Below, piece after piece: positions 1-7,969 of a stretch of DNA of 29,453 nt. The notes beneath the pieces are model-generated. The model searched no databases. It was not told the origin of the DNA and saw only the letters and a list, made by a program, of their open reading frames with translations. Where the stretch lies: assembly GCA_963591995.1 (NCBI GenBank), contig CAVAUJ010000030.1:1-29453 (forward strand). The letters are read 5' to 3'. Made by a program: the position numbers and the translations under genes. This DNA is from CAG-791 sp963591995. GTDB lineage: Bacteria > Bacillota > Clostridia > Lachnospirales > Lachnospiraceae. Position 1 is the first letter of the stretch. Every line of letters starts with the position of its first letter.

Positions 1-54
1 GCGCCTATACAGTAACGCATTTGCCCCGTCACGGCTGCGGACCGACCGGAACAG

Positions 55-83
55 AGGACAGATAGGAAAGGCTTTGCTATAAT
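55..83 (+). promoter_or_regulatory. Predicted sigma-A promoter of the GH18 gene
   Basis: A perfect -10 hexamer TATAAT lies at 78-83, preceded by an extended -10 TG at 75-76. A partial -35 (AGGACA, 4 of 6 matches to TTGACA) lies at 55-60 with a 17-bp spacer. Transcription would start near 90, leaving a short leader before the start codon at 135. The same extended -10 core (TGCTATA) recurs ahead of dnaD and glgC. Confidence 0.6.
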
Positions 84-134
84 CAAAGTGATGCGCTGTC
101 ACAGGACACCACAGATCGAACATTGGAGAAGGAC

Positions 135-2150
135 ATGGGCTCTAGATACGACGATTTCCTGGATAATGAGGACGAATATGGATATGACAACCGCGGGGAC
201 GGATACGAGGACATCCGCGGGTATGCGGCATATGCGGAGGAATATGACGAGAGCCCGGATTATGCGGACGATTGGTACGACCGGGAGAGCGATGCGGAAC
301 AGGGAAGAAGGCACAGCGAAAAGAAAAGGCAGAGGAAGTCGGGCCGGGGAAAGAATGCAGGCGCCTCCCGCAGGAAAACCGCAGGAAAAGGCAAGACGGC
401 GGCCCGAGGGGGCGGCAGGAAGCGCAGGAAGAAGAAAAAAGGGACGCCGGTGCTGGCCGTTGTTCTTATGGTGCTCGTGCTGGCGGCGGCCTTTGGGGCC
501 AAGCTGTTCCTGGACCGGTATTCCTACTCTACGGAGCAGGCGGATCTGTCGGCGGCCTTCGGCGTGCAGGGAGAGGATGATGTTCCGATTGTCTGGGGGA
601 ATGAGCTCTCGGACATCCACGCAAAGCGGGTCAACGGCGTGGATTATATGAAGCTTTCCGACGTGAAGGCGAATCTGAACGACCGCTTTTACTACGGCGT
701 GCAGAACGCCTCCGATGATACGGGGATGATCCTGTATTGCTTTCCGACATACCGGCTGACGGCCGTTGTCGGAAGCCAGACCGTGTCCATCGGAGAGGAA
801 ACGCAGACGCTGGACTACGCGCCGGCGCTGCGCATCGACGGAGAAATTTATCTGGCACTGAATTTTGTAAAGCAATATACCAACTTCGGAATGGCGGCCT
901 ATGAGAATCCGAACCGCCTTCAGATTGACACCGCCTGGGAGACGCAGACGGTGGCGACCATCCGCCGCAGGACCCAGGTCCGCACATCGGGCGGCATTAA
1001 GAGCGCGGTGGAGGAGCAGGTGGAAAAGGGCGCCACGGTGACGGTTCTGGAGCAGATGGAAACCTGGTCGAAGGTGAAAACAGCGGATTCCGTCATCGGC
1101 TATGTGGAGAACAAGAAGCTGACGGATCTGCGGGAGGAGACACCGGCCGGGGTGACGGATTATACGGAGCCGGAGTACACGCACCTGACCTTTGACGGCA
1201 AGATCAACATGGCATTTCATAATGTGTGGGGATCCCAGGGGAACGGGACCCTGACCTCCTATATGAGCCAGACAAAGAGCGTCAACATTGTGGCACCTAC
1301 CTGGTATTGGGTCAGCGACAACGAGGGCAATGTTGAAAAGGCGGCGACCCAGGAATACATCACACAGGCACATGCGCTGGGCTGTCAGGTGTGGGCCGTG
1401 GTGGACAACATCAATTCCTCGCAGCTGCAGCAGCTGGACAATCACACCTTCCTCACAACACTGGATGCGCGGACCAACCTGATTGACCAGCTGATCCGTG
1501 AGCAGGCGACCTACGGCTTCGAGGGAATCAACGTGGACTTTGAGCAGATTCCGTCGGAGAACGGCGATGACTATATCGAATTCATCCGCGAGCTGTCCAT
1601 CGCCTGCCGGAATGCGGGCATCATTCTGTCGGTGGACAATTATCCTTATTATGAATTCAATTACCACTATGATCTGGAGGAACAGAGCAGATTCGTGGAT
1701 TATCTGGTTGTCATGGGCTACGATGAACATTATGCGGGCAGCCAGGAGGCAGGAAGCGTTGCGTCCATCAGCTACGTGACGGAGGGAATCCAGAGAGCCT
1801 TGAACGCAGGCGTAGAGAAGGACCGCCTGATCAATGCGGTTCCCTTTTATTCCAGAGTGTGGAAAACAGAGAACGGTCAGGTCAGCTCCTCGGCCCTTGG
1901 CATGGAGCAGGTACAGTCCTATATGGCGGAGCACGGCATGACGGCCGCGTGGGATGCGAGCACCGGACAGAATTATGCGGAAACCACGGAGAACGGAACC
2001 CTGATTCAGATATGGGTGGAGGATGCACAGTCCATCCAGCAGAAGCTGGATGTGATGCAGAGCTTCGGCATCAAGGGCGTTGCGGAGTGGAAGCTGCAGT
2101 TCGAAACGGCGGATGTGTGGGACAACATTGCCAATTATGTAAATGAGTAA
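135..2150 (+). CDS. Membrane-anchored GH18 family (YaaH-like) glycosyl hydrolase with SH3 domain
   Basis: This is a 671-residue protein, probably acting on peptidoglycan or another N-acetylglucosamine-containing wall polymer outside the cell. An in-frame TTG lies at 123, but GGAG at 125-128 sits six bases before the ATG at 135, so 135 is preferred. Residues 1-102 would be cytoplasmic: first an acidic, tyrosine-rich stretch, then a strongly basic Arg/Lys/Gly stretch. One membrane helix follows (about 105-125). Next come a copper-amine-oxidase-N-like stalk domain (about 130-268), a bacterial SH3-like domain (about 273-329) and a GH18 barrel to the end. The GH18 motif reads EGINVDFE with D468 and E470; E470 is the expected acid/base. 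The barrel ends in GVAEWKL, also typical of the family. The N-terminal segment is unusual. The substrate is inferred from the family, not shown. Confidence 0.85.
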   Translation: MGSRYDDFLDNEDEYGYDNRGDGYEDIRGYAAYAEEYDESPDYADDWYDRESDAEQGRRHSEKKRQRKSGRGKNAGASRRKTAGKGKTAARGGGRKRRKKKKGTPVLAVVLMVLVLAAAFGAKLFLDRYSYSTEQADLSAAFGVQGEDDVPIVWGNELSDIHAKRVNGVDYMKLSDVKANLNDRFYYGVQNASDDTGMILYCFPTYRLTAVVGSQTVSIGEETQTLDYAPALRIDGEIYLALNFVKQYTNFGMAAYENPNRLQIDTAWETQTVATIRRRTQVRTSGGIKSAVEEQVEKGATVTVLEQMETWSKVKTADSVIGYVENKKLTDLREETPAGVTDYTEPEYTHLTFDGKINMAFHNVWGSQGNGTLTSYMSQTKSVNIVAPTWYWVSDNEGNVEKAATQEYITQAHALGCQVWAVVDNINSSQLQQLDNHTFLTTLDARTNLIDQLIREQATYGFEGINVDFEQIPSENGDDYIEFIRELSIACRNAGIILSVDNYPYYEFNYHYDLEEQSRFVDYLVVMGYDEHYAGSQEAGSVASISYVTEGIQRALNAGVEKDRLINAVPFYSRVWKTENGQVSSSALGMEQVQSYMAEHGMTAAWDASTGQNYAETTENGTLIQIWVEDAQSIQQKLDVMQSFGIKGVAEWKLQFETADVWDNIANYVNE

Positions 2151-2222
2151 CCGTTTAGCACCCGCATCTCGATTTTCCTTCGGAAAACCTCGATGCGGCC
2201 GGGCAGGAAGGGAAGGAAGAGC

Positions 2223-3356
2223 TTGATCACCCGATGCATTTCAATGACGGAAGAGAGAATCGACGAGGACGGCATCGCAGAGGCCGGCAGGATTCTGCAG
2301 GGCGGCGGCCTGGTGGCTTTTCCGACAGAGACCGTATACGGCCTTGGCGGAGATGCCCTGAACCCGGAATCCTCCCGCAAAATTTATGCGGCGAAAGGAA
2401 GGCCCTCCGATAACCCGCTGATCGTGCATGTAGCCCGCTGGGAGGATGTGGCTGCGATTGTACGCAGGATCCCGGAGGAGGCAGAGCTCCTGGCAAAGGC
2501 CTTCTGGCCGGGACCGCTGACCATGATCTTTGAAAAGGGGGAAAGCGTCCCGTATGAGACCACCGGCGGTCTGGATACCGTGGCGGTGCGCTTTCCCAGC
2601 AATCGAATCGCGCAGGCGCTGATCCGGGCAGCGGGGGGGTACGTTGCGGCCCCCTCCGCCAATCGCTCCGGGAGACCCTCGCCTACGGTTGCGCAATATT
2701 GCAGGGAGGATCTGGACGGCAGAATTGAGATGATCATCGACGGGGGCGAGGTGGGAATCGGGCTGGAATCCACCATCATCGACCTGACGGAGGGGAAGCC
2801 GACGATTCTGCGCCCCGGGTACATTACGCAGACCATGCTGGAGGAGACGCTGGGAGAGGTGGAGGTGGACCGCGCCATTCTTTCCGCCGATTCCTCCTGC
2901 AGACCGAAGGCCCCGGGGATGAAATACCGGCACTATGCACCGAAGGGAGAGCTCACGATTGTAGAGGGCCCGACCGATCGGGTGACAGCATACATCAACG
3001 ATGCACTGGAGAAGGCAAAGGCGGCCGGAGAACGGACCGGCGTCATTTGCACGGATGAAACCCGGGAGAGGTACCGCGCCGATGTGATCCGCAGCGCGGG
3101 GAGCCGGCGGGATGAGGAGGAAATCGCCCGGGAGCTCTTCCGGATTCTGCGGGAATTCGATGATGAGGCATGCACCGTGATGTACTCGGAATCCTTCTCG
3201 GATGCGGAGATCGGAGAAGAGAAGGAGAGGAGAAAAACAGCAGGGGGAATTGGGATGGCCATCATGAACCGGCTGATGAAGGCGGCCGGACAGCGGGTGG
3301 TGCATCTGCAGCAGGAGCAAAAAGGAGGGAAGGGAAATGATTGCAATTGCCAGTGA
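2223..3356 (+). CDS. ywlC: L-threonylcarbamoyladenylate synthase (Sua5/YwlC, long form)
   Basis: The enzyme makes threonylcarbamoyl-AMP from threonine, bicarbonate and ATP, the first step of the t6A37 modification of ANN-decoding tRNAs. The YrdC domain shows PTETVYGLGGDAL, AKGRPSDNPL, SANRSGRPSPT and GLESTIIDL. After the KAPGMKYRHYAP linker there is a C-terminal Sua5 domain, so this is the long Sua5 type (377 residues) rather than short YrdC. I chose the TTG start at 2223 because GGAAGGAAGA at 2211-2220 is a suitable ribosome binding site. An ATG at 2193 has no such site and an ATG at 2244 would clip the N-terminus, but either is possible. The last 20 bases overlap rpiB, so the two are probably translationally coupled. 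It lies 72 bp after the GH18 gene. Confidence 0.93.
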   Translation: MITRCISMTEERIDEDGIAEAGRILQGGGLVAFPTETVYGLGGDALNPESSRKIYAAKGRPSDNPLIVHVARWEDVAAIVRRIPEEAELLAKAFWPGPLTMIFEKGESVPYETTGGLDTVAVRFPSNRIAQALIRAAGGYVAAPSANRSGRPSPTVAQYCREDLDGRIEMIIDGGEVGIGLESTIIDLTEGKPTILRPGYITQTMLEETLGEVEVDRAILSADSSCRPKAPGMKYRHYAPKGELTIVEGPTDRVTAYINDALEKAKAAGERTGVICTDETRERYRADVIRSAGSRRDEEEIARELFRILREFDDEACTVMYSESFSDAEIGEEKERRKTAGGIGMAIMNRLMKAAGQRVVHLQQEQKGGKGNDCNCQ

Positions 3357-3783
3357 TCACGGCGGATTTGATCTGAAGCAGAGGATCCTTGAGCATCTGC
3401 AGGAAAAGGGCTTTACCGTAAAGGATTTCGGGACATACGATAAGGCATCCTGCGATTATCCGGATTACGCGGGGCCGGCGGCGGCGTCGGTGGCTGCGGG
3501 AGAAGCCGAGAAGGGAATCGTGATCTGCACCACCGGGATCGGCGTCTCCATCACAGCCAACAAGATTCCGGGAATCCGGTGTGCCCTCTGCCATGATGTG
3601 ACGACGGCCCGGCTTACGAGAGAGCACAACGATGCCAACGTTCTTGCCGTCGGCGCAGGCGTTGTCGGGGAAAATGTGGCGATGGACATCGTGGACACCT
3701 TCCTTGCAACGGCATTTTCGGGCGGCGAGAGGCATGCGAGACGCGTGGCCAAGATTGCAGAGTACGAGAAAAAAGCGCAGTGA
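3337..3783 (+). CDS. rpiB: Ribose-5-phosphate isomerase B
   Basis: RpiB interconverts ribulose-5-phosphate and ribose-5-phosphate in the pentose phosphate pathway. At 148 residues it has the family length. SDHGG (residues 6-10), the active-site cysteine C64 and REHNDANVL (from residue 96, with H98) are all present. The loop after the cysteine reads CTTGIGVSI, whereas E. coli RpiB has CGTG. This G-to-T change beside the catalytic cysteine is the only odd point. An AGGAGG-type ribosome binding site lies in the last codons of the Sua5 gene, and the start overlaps that gene by 20 bases. Confidence 0.95.
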   Translation: MIAIASDHGGFDLKQRILEHLQEKGFTVKDFGTYDKASCDYPDYAGPAAASVAAGEAEKGIVICTTGIGVSITANKIPGIRCALCHDVTTARLTREHNDANVLAVGAGVVGENVAMDIVDTFLATAFSGGERHARRVAKIAEYEKKAQ

Positions 3784-3796
3784 TTGGGGCAGACAA

Positions 3797-4276
3797 ATGA
3801 AGAGATCGGGATATATTTCATGGGATGAATATTTCATGGGAGTCGCGCAGCTGGCGGGCATGCGCTCCAAGGACCCGAATACGCAGGTTGGCTCCTGCAT
3901 TGTCAGCAGCGAGCATAAGATCCTCTCCATCGGGTACAACGGGATGCCGCGGGGGTGCAGCGACGATGAATTCCCCTGGGAGCGCGAGGGAGAAACGCTC
4001 CTGACCAAGTATCCCTTCGTGACGCACAGCGAACTGAATGCCATCCTGAATTACCGGGGAGGATCGCTGGAGGGAGCGACCCTGTATGTCTCGCTGTTTC
4101 CGTGCAACGAATGCGCGAAGGCCATCATTCAGGCGGGAATTCACAAGGTAATCTACAAGAGCGACAAATACGACGGCACGGACGGCAACACGGCCAGCAA
4201 GCGGATGTTCCGTGCGGCCGGTGTGCTCTACGAGCAGTATCGGGAGACAGGACGCAGCATTACCCTTCGGGTGTAG
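3797..4276 (+). CDS. Deoxycytidylate (dCMP) deaminase, ComEB-like
   Basis: This is a zinc-dependent cytidine/deoxycytidylate deaminase of 159 residues. It would convert dCMP to dUMP and so feed dTMP synthesis. The metal site is H77-S78-E79 (the usual HAE with Ala replaced by Ser) and PCNEC (C103, C106). The N-terminus MKRSGYISWDEYFMGVA and the motif IGYNGMPRGC are typical of dCMP deaminases. The start at 3797 follows a GGGG ribosome binding site 13 bp after rpiB; a longer upstream in-frame extension would overlap rpiB and is not conserved-looking. In Firmicutes this gene often sits between rpiB and the atp operon. Confidence 0.93.
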   Translation: MKRSGYISWDEYFMGVAQLAGMRSKDPNTQVGSCIVSSEHKILSIGYNGMPRGCSDDEFPWEREGETLLTKYPFVTHSELNAILNYRGGSLEGATLYVSLFPCNECAKAIIQAGIHKVIYKSDKYDGTDGNTASKRMFRAAGVLYEQYRETGRSITLRV

Positions 4277-4303
4277 CTGCGAGGACAGACAACGGCGGGG
4301 CTT

Positions 4304-5554
4304 ATGACAGAACAGAGACAGACGGAAAAGAGAAGATACAGGATGCGCTTCGGAAAGCTGCTCCGGGGAGGAGAGATCCTTGCCGGAGCACTGGTGCTGT
4401 CTCTTTTCACAGGCTCGCTCTGCGTCCATGCCACGCAGGAGACCCAGGAGGCACTGGACAAGGCGAGAAAGAAGGCACAGGAGACCCAGCAGGCGGTGAA
4501 CGAGGAGCAGGAGAAGGCTGACGCACTCGGAGAAACACAGGATGCGCTCTCGGATCAGCTGGAGGATTACAACAGCAAGCTCAGCGTTCTCTCCTCCAGC
4601 CTTGCCAGACTGAATACGCAGATCAGCGAACAGAACGAGAAAATCGCCGCGAAGCAGGACGAGATCGATGCGGCCGAGGAGAAGCTGAAGGCGGCGGTGC
4701 AGCAGCAGGAAGAGCAATACGAATCCATGAAACGGCGCATCCAGTTCCTGTATGAAAAGGGGAACACCTATTATCTGGAGATTCTGCTGACCGCAAGCTC
4801 CTACGGAGATCTTCTGAACCGCAGGAATTACATTCAGAAGCTGAACGAGTACGACCGGAAAACCCTCGAGAGCTATAAGAGGACGGCCGAGGAAATTGCG
4901 CAGAATAAGGCGGATCTGGAGGAGGAACAGCAGGAGCTGCAGGAGCAGCAGGAGGAGCTGCAGGACCTGCATGCGGATGTGGATGCACAGGCGGACCAGG
5001 TTACGACACTGGTCAGTCAGACGGCAGGCGCGCTCAGCAGCACCAACGCACAGATCGATTCCGTACAGGATGCGGTGGAGCTGCTGCAGGATCAGCTGGA
5101 GGAGCAGAAGGCCACCGTATCGGCATTGGAGAAGCAGCTCGCAGAAGAGAAACGCCTGCAGGCGCTTTCCGATGCATCGGCATGGCGCAGTCTTGGCAGC
5201 ATCGCCTTTGAGGACGGAGACCGCGCGTTGCTGGCCAACCTGATCTATTGCGAGGCAGGGGGAGAACCCTATGCGGGACAGCTGGCGGTCGGAGCCGTTG
5301 TCATCAACCGCCTCATGTCCGGCGCGTTTCCCAATACCCTTTCCGGAGTGATCTATCAGAGCAGTCAGTTTTCTCCTGCAGGCTCCGGACGTCTGGCGGT
5401 CGCCCTGGCAGGCGACGAGGCCACGGCTTCCTGCTACCAGGCGGCCGATGCGGCAATGTCGGGCCAGACCAACGTGGGAAGCTGTCTGTTCTTCCGCACA
5501 CCGATTCCGCAGGTGGAGCCCAAATACACCATCGGCGGCCATATCTTCTATTGA
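4304..5554 (+). CDS. Exported coiled-coil protein with C-terminal SleB-type cell wall hydrolase domain
   Basis: This 416-residue protein starts with a basic stretch and a hydrophobic signal or anchor segment (about 22-42, ending near CVHA). A long Glu/Gln/Lys/Ala-rich coiled coil follows (about 45-290), resembling the N-terminal regions of PcsB, CwlO and EnvC. Residues about 303-416 match the SleB / hydrolase_2 domain: DRALLANLIYCEAGGE, GQLAVGAVVINR and a closing YTIGGHIFY. Such domains cleave peptidoglycan, with SleB as a spore-cortex lytic enzyme. The coiled coil suggests a regulated vegetative hydrolase, perhaps controlled at the division site, which is inference. A second in-frame ATG at 4343 would still keep the signal segment. 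Confidence 0.85.
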   Translation: MTEQRQTEKRRYRMRFGKLLRGGEILAGALVLSLFTGSLCVHATQETQEALDKARKKAQETQQAVNEEQEKADALGETQDALSDQLEDYNSKLSVLSSSLARLNTQISEQNEKIAAKQDEIDAAEEKLKAAVQQQEEQYESMKRRIQFLYEKGNTYYLEILLTASSYGDLLNRRNYIQKLNEYDRKTLESYKRTAEEIAQNKADLEEEQQELQEQQEELQDLHADVDAQADQVTTLVSQTAGALSSTNAQIDSVQDAVELLQDQLEEQKATVSALEKQLAEEKRLQALSDASAWRSLGSIAFEDGDRALLANLIYCEAGGEPYAGQLAVGAVVINRLMSGAFPNTLSGVIYQSSQFSPAGSGRLAVALAGDEATASCYQAADAAMSGQTNVGSCLFFRTPIPQVEPKYTIGGHIFY

Positions 5555-5565
5555 GCGCTAACTTA

Positions 5566-5594
5566 TTGTAAAGAAAATCGGAATCGGTTACAAT
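5566..5594 (+). promoter_or_regulatory. Predicted sigma-A promoter of the atp operon
   Basis: TTGTAA at 5566-5571 and TACAAT at 5589-5594 are separated by exactly 17 bp. The pair sits 11 bp after the SleB-domain gene and about 70 bp before the first atp-linked start. No clear intrinsic terminator separates it from the upstream gene, so some read-through from upstream is possible. Confidence 0.7.
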
Positions 5595-5666
5595 GAACAA
5601 GATTTATCGCTTACGCGAGTGAAAATAATGCACTGTGTTGAGGACACAAAACGGCGAGGAGGGAAA

Positions 5667-5924
5667 ATGCGGAATTTTTCACAACTTATCCGCCATGTAT
5701 CCCTGATCGGACAGCTGGGGCTGTCTCTGGTGACGCCGGTGCTGATGTGTCTGGCGGCGGCCTACCTTCTGGTGACGAGGCTCGGGTTCGGGCTGTGGAT
5801 TTATCTGCCCGCACTGATTCTGGGACTGGGCGCCTCCTTCATGACGGCCTATAAGGTATATCTGTCGGTTACGCGCAAAAGGGAACCGGAACGACGCAGG
5901 GCGGCCTTTAACCGTCATTACTAA
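5667..5924 (+). CDS. atpZ: AtpZ-like small membrane protein
   Basis: This 85-residue protein has two hydrophobic helices (about 16-36 and 40-62) and a basic tail, MRNFSQLIRH at the start and LSVTRKREPERRR near the end. It matches the AtpZ/AtpI family by size, topology and position as first gene of an ATP synthase operon. In alkaliphilic Bacillus, AtpZ works with AtpI and has been linked to Mg2+/Ca2+ handling and c-ring assembly; the exact role here is unknown. The start at 5667 is set by a very strong AGGAGGG ribosome binding site; an in-frame ATG at 5619 has none. Confidence 0.8.
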   Translation: MRNFSQLIRHVSLIGQLGLSLVTPVLMCLAAAYLLVTRLGFGLWIYLPALILGLGASFMTAYKVYLSVTRKREPERRRAAFNRHY

Positions 5925-5950
5925 GAGACAAGCGGGGAGATGACAGACGC

Positions 5951-6355
5951 ATGAAGCTATCGGGTGCGATCAGGGAATCGACAACATTTGTGGCGAAGGG
6001 AACGGCGGTCGGAACCGCCGTGTTGCTCGCAGGCTTTCTGGTGCTTCATCTGATCACGCCGGCGGTGTCCTTTGGCGGGAGCGTGATCCTGGGTGCACTT
6101 CTGGGTTTTCTCGTGGCTTCCGGGAATTTCCTTCTCATGGCCGTGGTGGCCGAGAAGGCGGCGTCGGATGAGAACTACGACAATGCGAAGAGGAAGATGA
6201 CGCTCTCTTATCGCTATCGCACGCTGGGACAGATCGTGTTCATGATTCTGGCCATTGTCCTTCCGTGGATTCACCCGGTGACAGCGATTGTCCCGCTGAT
6301 CATTCCGGGATTTCTCATTCGGGGAAAGGGCGTTCTGGATTATAAGAGAAAGTGA
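5951..6355 (+). CDS. atpI: ATP synthase accessory subunit I (AtpI-like)
   Basis: This 134-residue protein has four predicted membrane helices with a short polar loop (EKAASDENYDNAKRK) in the middle. Placement between atpZ and atpB, and the helix pattern, match the AtpI family, which helps assemble the c-ring. Sequence identity in this family is low, so the call rests mainly on position and topology. GGGGAGA about 11 bases upstream can serve as the ribosome binding site. Confidence 0.75.
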   Translation: MKLSGAIRESTTFVAKGTAVGTAVLLAGFLVLHLITPAVSFGGSVILGALLGFLVASGNFLLMAVVAEKAASDENYDNAKRKMTLSYRYRTLGQIVFMILAIVLPWIHPVTAIVPLIIPGFLIRGKGVLDYKRK

Positions 6356-6364
6356 GATGCGACG

Positions 6365-7126
6365 ATGGATTTCTCAATTGAAGGAGCCAAAATATACGCG
6401 AGGATTCCGACCGGGATTCCGTTCCTTGGGGACATTCTCATTTCGGAGACGCTGGTGAACTCCTGGATCGTGATGGGAATCATTCTGGCACTGTGTATTT
6501 TCCTGACCCGCGGGCTGAAAGTGGAGAACATTTCAAAGCGGCAGGCCGTGGCGGAATGGCTGGTGGAGCTGGCGACGAATTTTGTCCGCGGCAATACGGG
6601 CGGAACGCGCTTCGACGGCCTGATCCCTTTCATTGCCGCCCTGTTTTCGACCAGCCTGATTTCCAACCTGATCTGCCTCGTCGGTGCGTGGAGTCCCACG
6701 GCGGATCTGTCCACCGAGGCGGCCTGGGCGGTACTGGTTTTCATCATGATCACCGCGACAAAGATCAGGACCAGCGGACTTGGCGGATATCTGAAGGGAT
6801 ACACGGAGCCCATTGCGATCATGACGCCGTTCAACGTGCTCTCGGAGCTTGCAACGCCGGTTTCCATGGCCTGCCGTCACTTCGGGAACATCCTTTCGGG
6901 AGTGGTCATCGACGGGCTGATCTACTGGGCGCTGGCTCTGGCCTCTGCGGCAATTCTGGGATTGATTCCGGGAGCGGTCGGAGATTTTCTCTCGCAGATC
7001 CCGATTCTGGACGTTGGTATCCCGGCGGTGGCGTCGCTTTATTTTGACTGGTTTACGGGCTTTATGCAGGCATTTATTTTCTGCATGCTGACGACGATGT
7101 ACATCGCCAATGCTGCAGAGGAATAG
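6365..7126 (+). CDS. atpB: F0F1 ATP synthase subunit a
   Basis: Subunit a forms the stator half-channels for ion translocation next to the c-ring. The 253-residue sequence has five to six membrane helices. The essential arginine is R171 in ACRHFGNILSG. TPFNVLSELATPVSMACRHF is the form seen in clostridial enzymes. The gene starts 9 bp after atpI with only a weak ribosome binding site, suggesting coupling. Paired with the unusual c subunit, it may belong to a Na+-translocating enzyme. Confidence 0.95.
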   Translation: MDFSIEGAKIYARIPTGIPFLGDILISETLVNSWIVMGIILALCIFLTRGLKVENISKRQAVAEWLVELATNFVRGNTGGTRFDGLIPFIAALFSTSLISNLICLVGAWSPTADLSTEAAWAVLVFIMITATKIRTSGLGGYLKGYTEPIAIMTPFNVLSELATPVSMACRHFGNILSGVVIDGLIYWALALASAAILGLIPGAVGDFLSQIPILDVGIPAVASLYFDWFTGFMQAFIFCMLTTMYIANAAEE

Positions 7127-7152
7127 AGGATTCATCCCCATAACAATACAAC

Positions 7153-7158
7153 AGGAGG
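7153..7158 (+). promoter_or_regulatory. Consensus ribosome binding site of atpE
   Basis: A perfect AGGAGG lies six bases before the atpE ATG, in a 38-bp gap that is longer than most in the operon. Strong initiation fits the need for many c subunits per complex. Confidence 0.8.
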
Positions 7159-7164
7159 TTCATC

Positions 7165-7446
7165 ATGGGAGATTTTCAGTTACTGGCAAGGGGTATTGCA
7201 TTGGCCGGCTGCGGCATCGGTGCGGGCTGCGCATTGATTGCAGGTATCGGACCCGGTATCGGCGAAGGTAATGCCGTGGCGAAGGCACTGGAGGCCATCG
7301 GCAGACAGCCGGAGTGCAAGAGTGATGTCACCAGTACCATGCTGCTGGGCTGCGCCATCGCAGAGACGACGGGTATCTACGGCTTTGTAACCGGTCTGCT
7401 GCTGATCTTCGTGGCGCCCGGCATGTTCATGAACTATCTGCAGTAA
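7165..7446 (+). CDS. atpE: F0F1 ATP synthase subunit c, two-carboxylate type
   Basis: Subunit c (93 residues, two membrane helices) forms the ion-driven rotor ring. GIGPGIGEG in helix 1 and AIAETTGIY in helix 2 are visible. The ion-binding glutamate is E67, followed by T68, T69 and Y72, which align with S66/T67/Y70 of the Na+ c-ring of Ilyobacter. Position 34 is Glu where Ilyobacter has Gln32, giving a second carboxylate in the site, as described for Fusobacterium. This predicts Na+ coupling. Three cysteines lie in or near the helices (C16, C22, C63) and one in the loop (C51), more than usual. Confidence 0.96.
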   Translation: MGDFQLLARGIALAGCGIGAGCALIAGIGPGIGEGNAVAKALEAIGRQPECKSDVTSTMLLGCAIAETTGIYGFVTGLLLIFVAPGMFMNYLQ

Positions 7447-7465
7447 TTCCGGCAAAGGAGTGGAA

Positions 7466-7969
7466 ATGGAAACACAAAGTCTCGTTACGATTGTTCCGTG
7501 GACCTTTATCGCAACGCTTCTGAATCTGTTTCTGACCATGCTGCTGGTGAAGAAATTCCTGTTCAAGCCCATCAATGAAATCCTGGAGAAACGCCGGCAG
7601 CTGTCCGAGAAGGAGCTGACCGAGGCCAGGGCGGCCAGGGCAGAGGCAGACGGGCTCAAAACGGAATATGAGACGAGCCTCACCGCTGCCAGGGATGAGG
7701 CGGCCAGAATCCTTCAGAATGCACAGAAGGAGGCACAGTCCAAGGCGGATCAGACCATCCGTGAGGCACTTGCCGATGCGGCGGGAATTCGCTCCCGTGC
7801 GGAGGCGGACATCGCGCAGGAGAAGAAAAAGGCCATCAACGAAGCCAAGAATGAAATCGGCGGCCTTGCCATGGACATTGCAGGGAAGGTTGTGGAGAAG
7901 GAAATTCACGAGGAGGACCACAGAAAGCTCATCGATGAATTTCTTGATCACGTAGGAGAGGCGTCATGA
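7466..7969 (+). CDS. atpF: F0F1 ATP synthase subunit b
   Basis: Subunit b is the peripheral stalk linking F0 to F1. The 167-residue sequence has one N-terminal membrane helix (about 8-28), then FLFKPINEILEKRR and a long charged Ala/Glu/Lys helix to the C-terminus. An in-frame GTG lies at 7460, but AGGAG at 7456-7460 is placed for the ATG at 7466. The stop overlaps the atpH start (ATGA). Confidence 0.95.
   Translation: METQSLVTIVPWTFIATLLNLFLTMLLVKKFLFKPINEILEKRRQLSEKELTEARAARAEADGLKTEYETSLTAARDEAARILQNAQKEAQSKADQTIREALADAAGIRSRAEADIAQEKKKAINEAKNEIGGLAMDIAGKVVEKEIHEEDHRKLIDEFLDHVGEAS

Noticed and set aside
99..1934. Long minus-strand open frame opposite the GH18 gene
   Set aside because: The plus-strand frame has clear domains and a ribosome binding site; the minus frame has neither.
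2173..2187. Small hairpin (TTTTCC/GGAAAA) after the GH18 gene as a terminator
   Set aside because: The stem is short, AT-rich and not followed by a T-run; the next gene likely shares the transcript.
3818..5542. Minus-strand frame opposite the dCMP deaminase and SleB-domain genes
   Set aside because: Leu/Gln-rich runs simply reflect the antisense of a Glu/Gln coiled coil.
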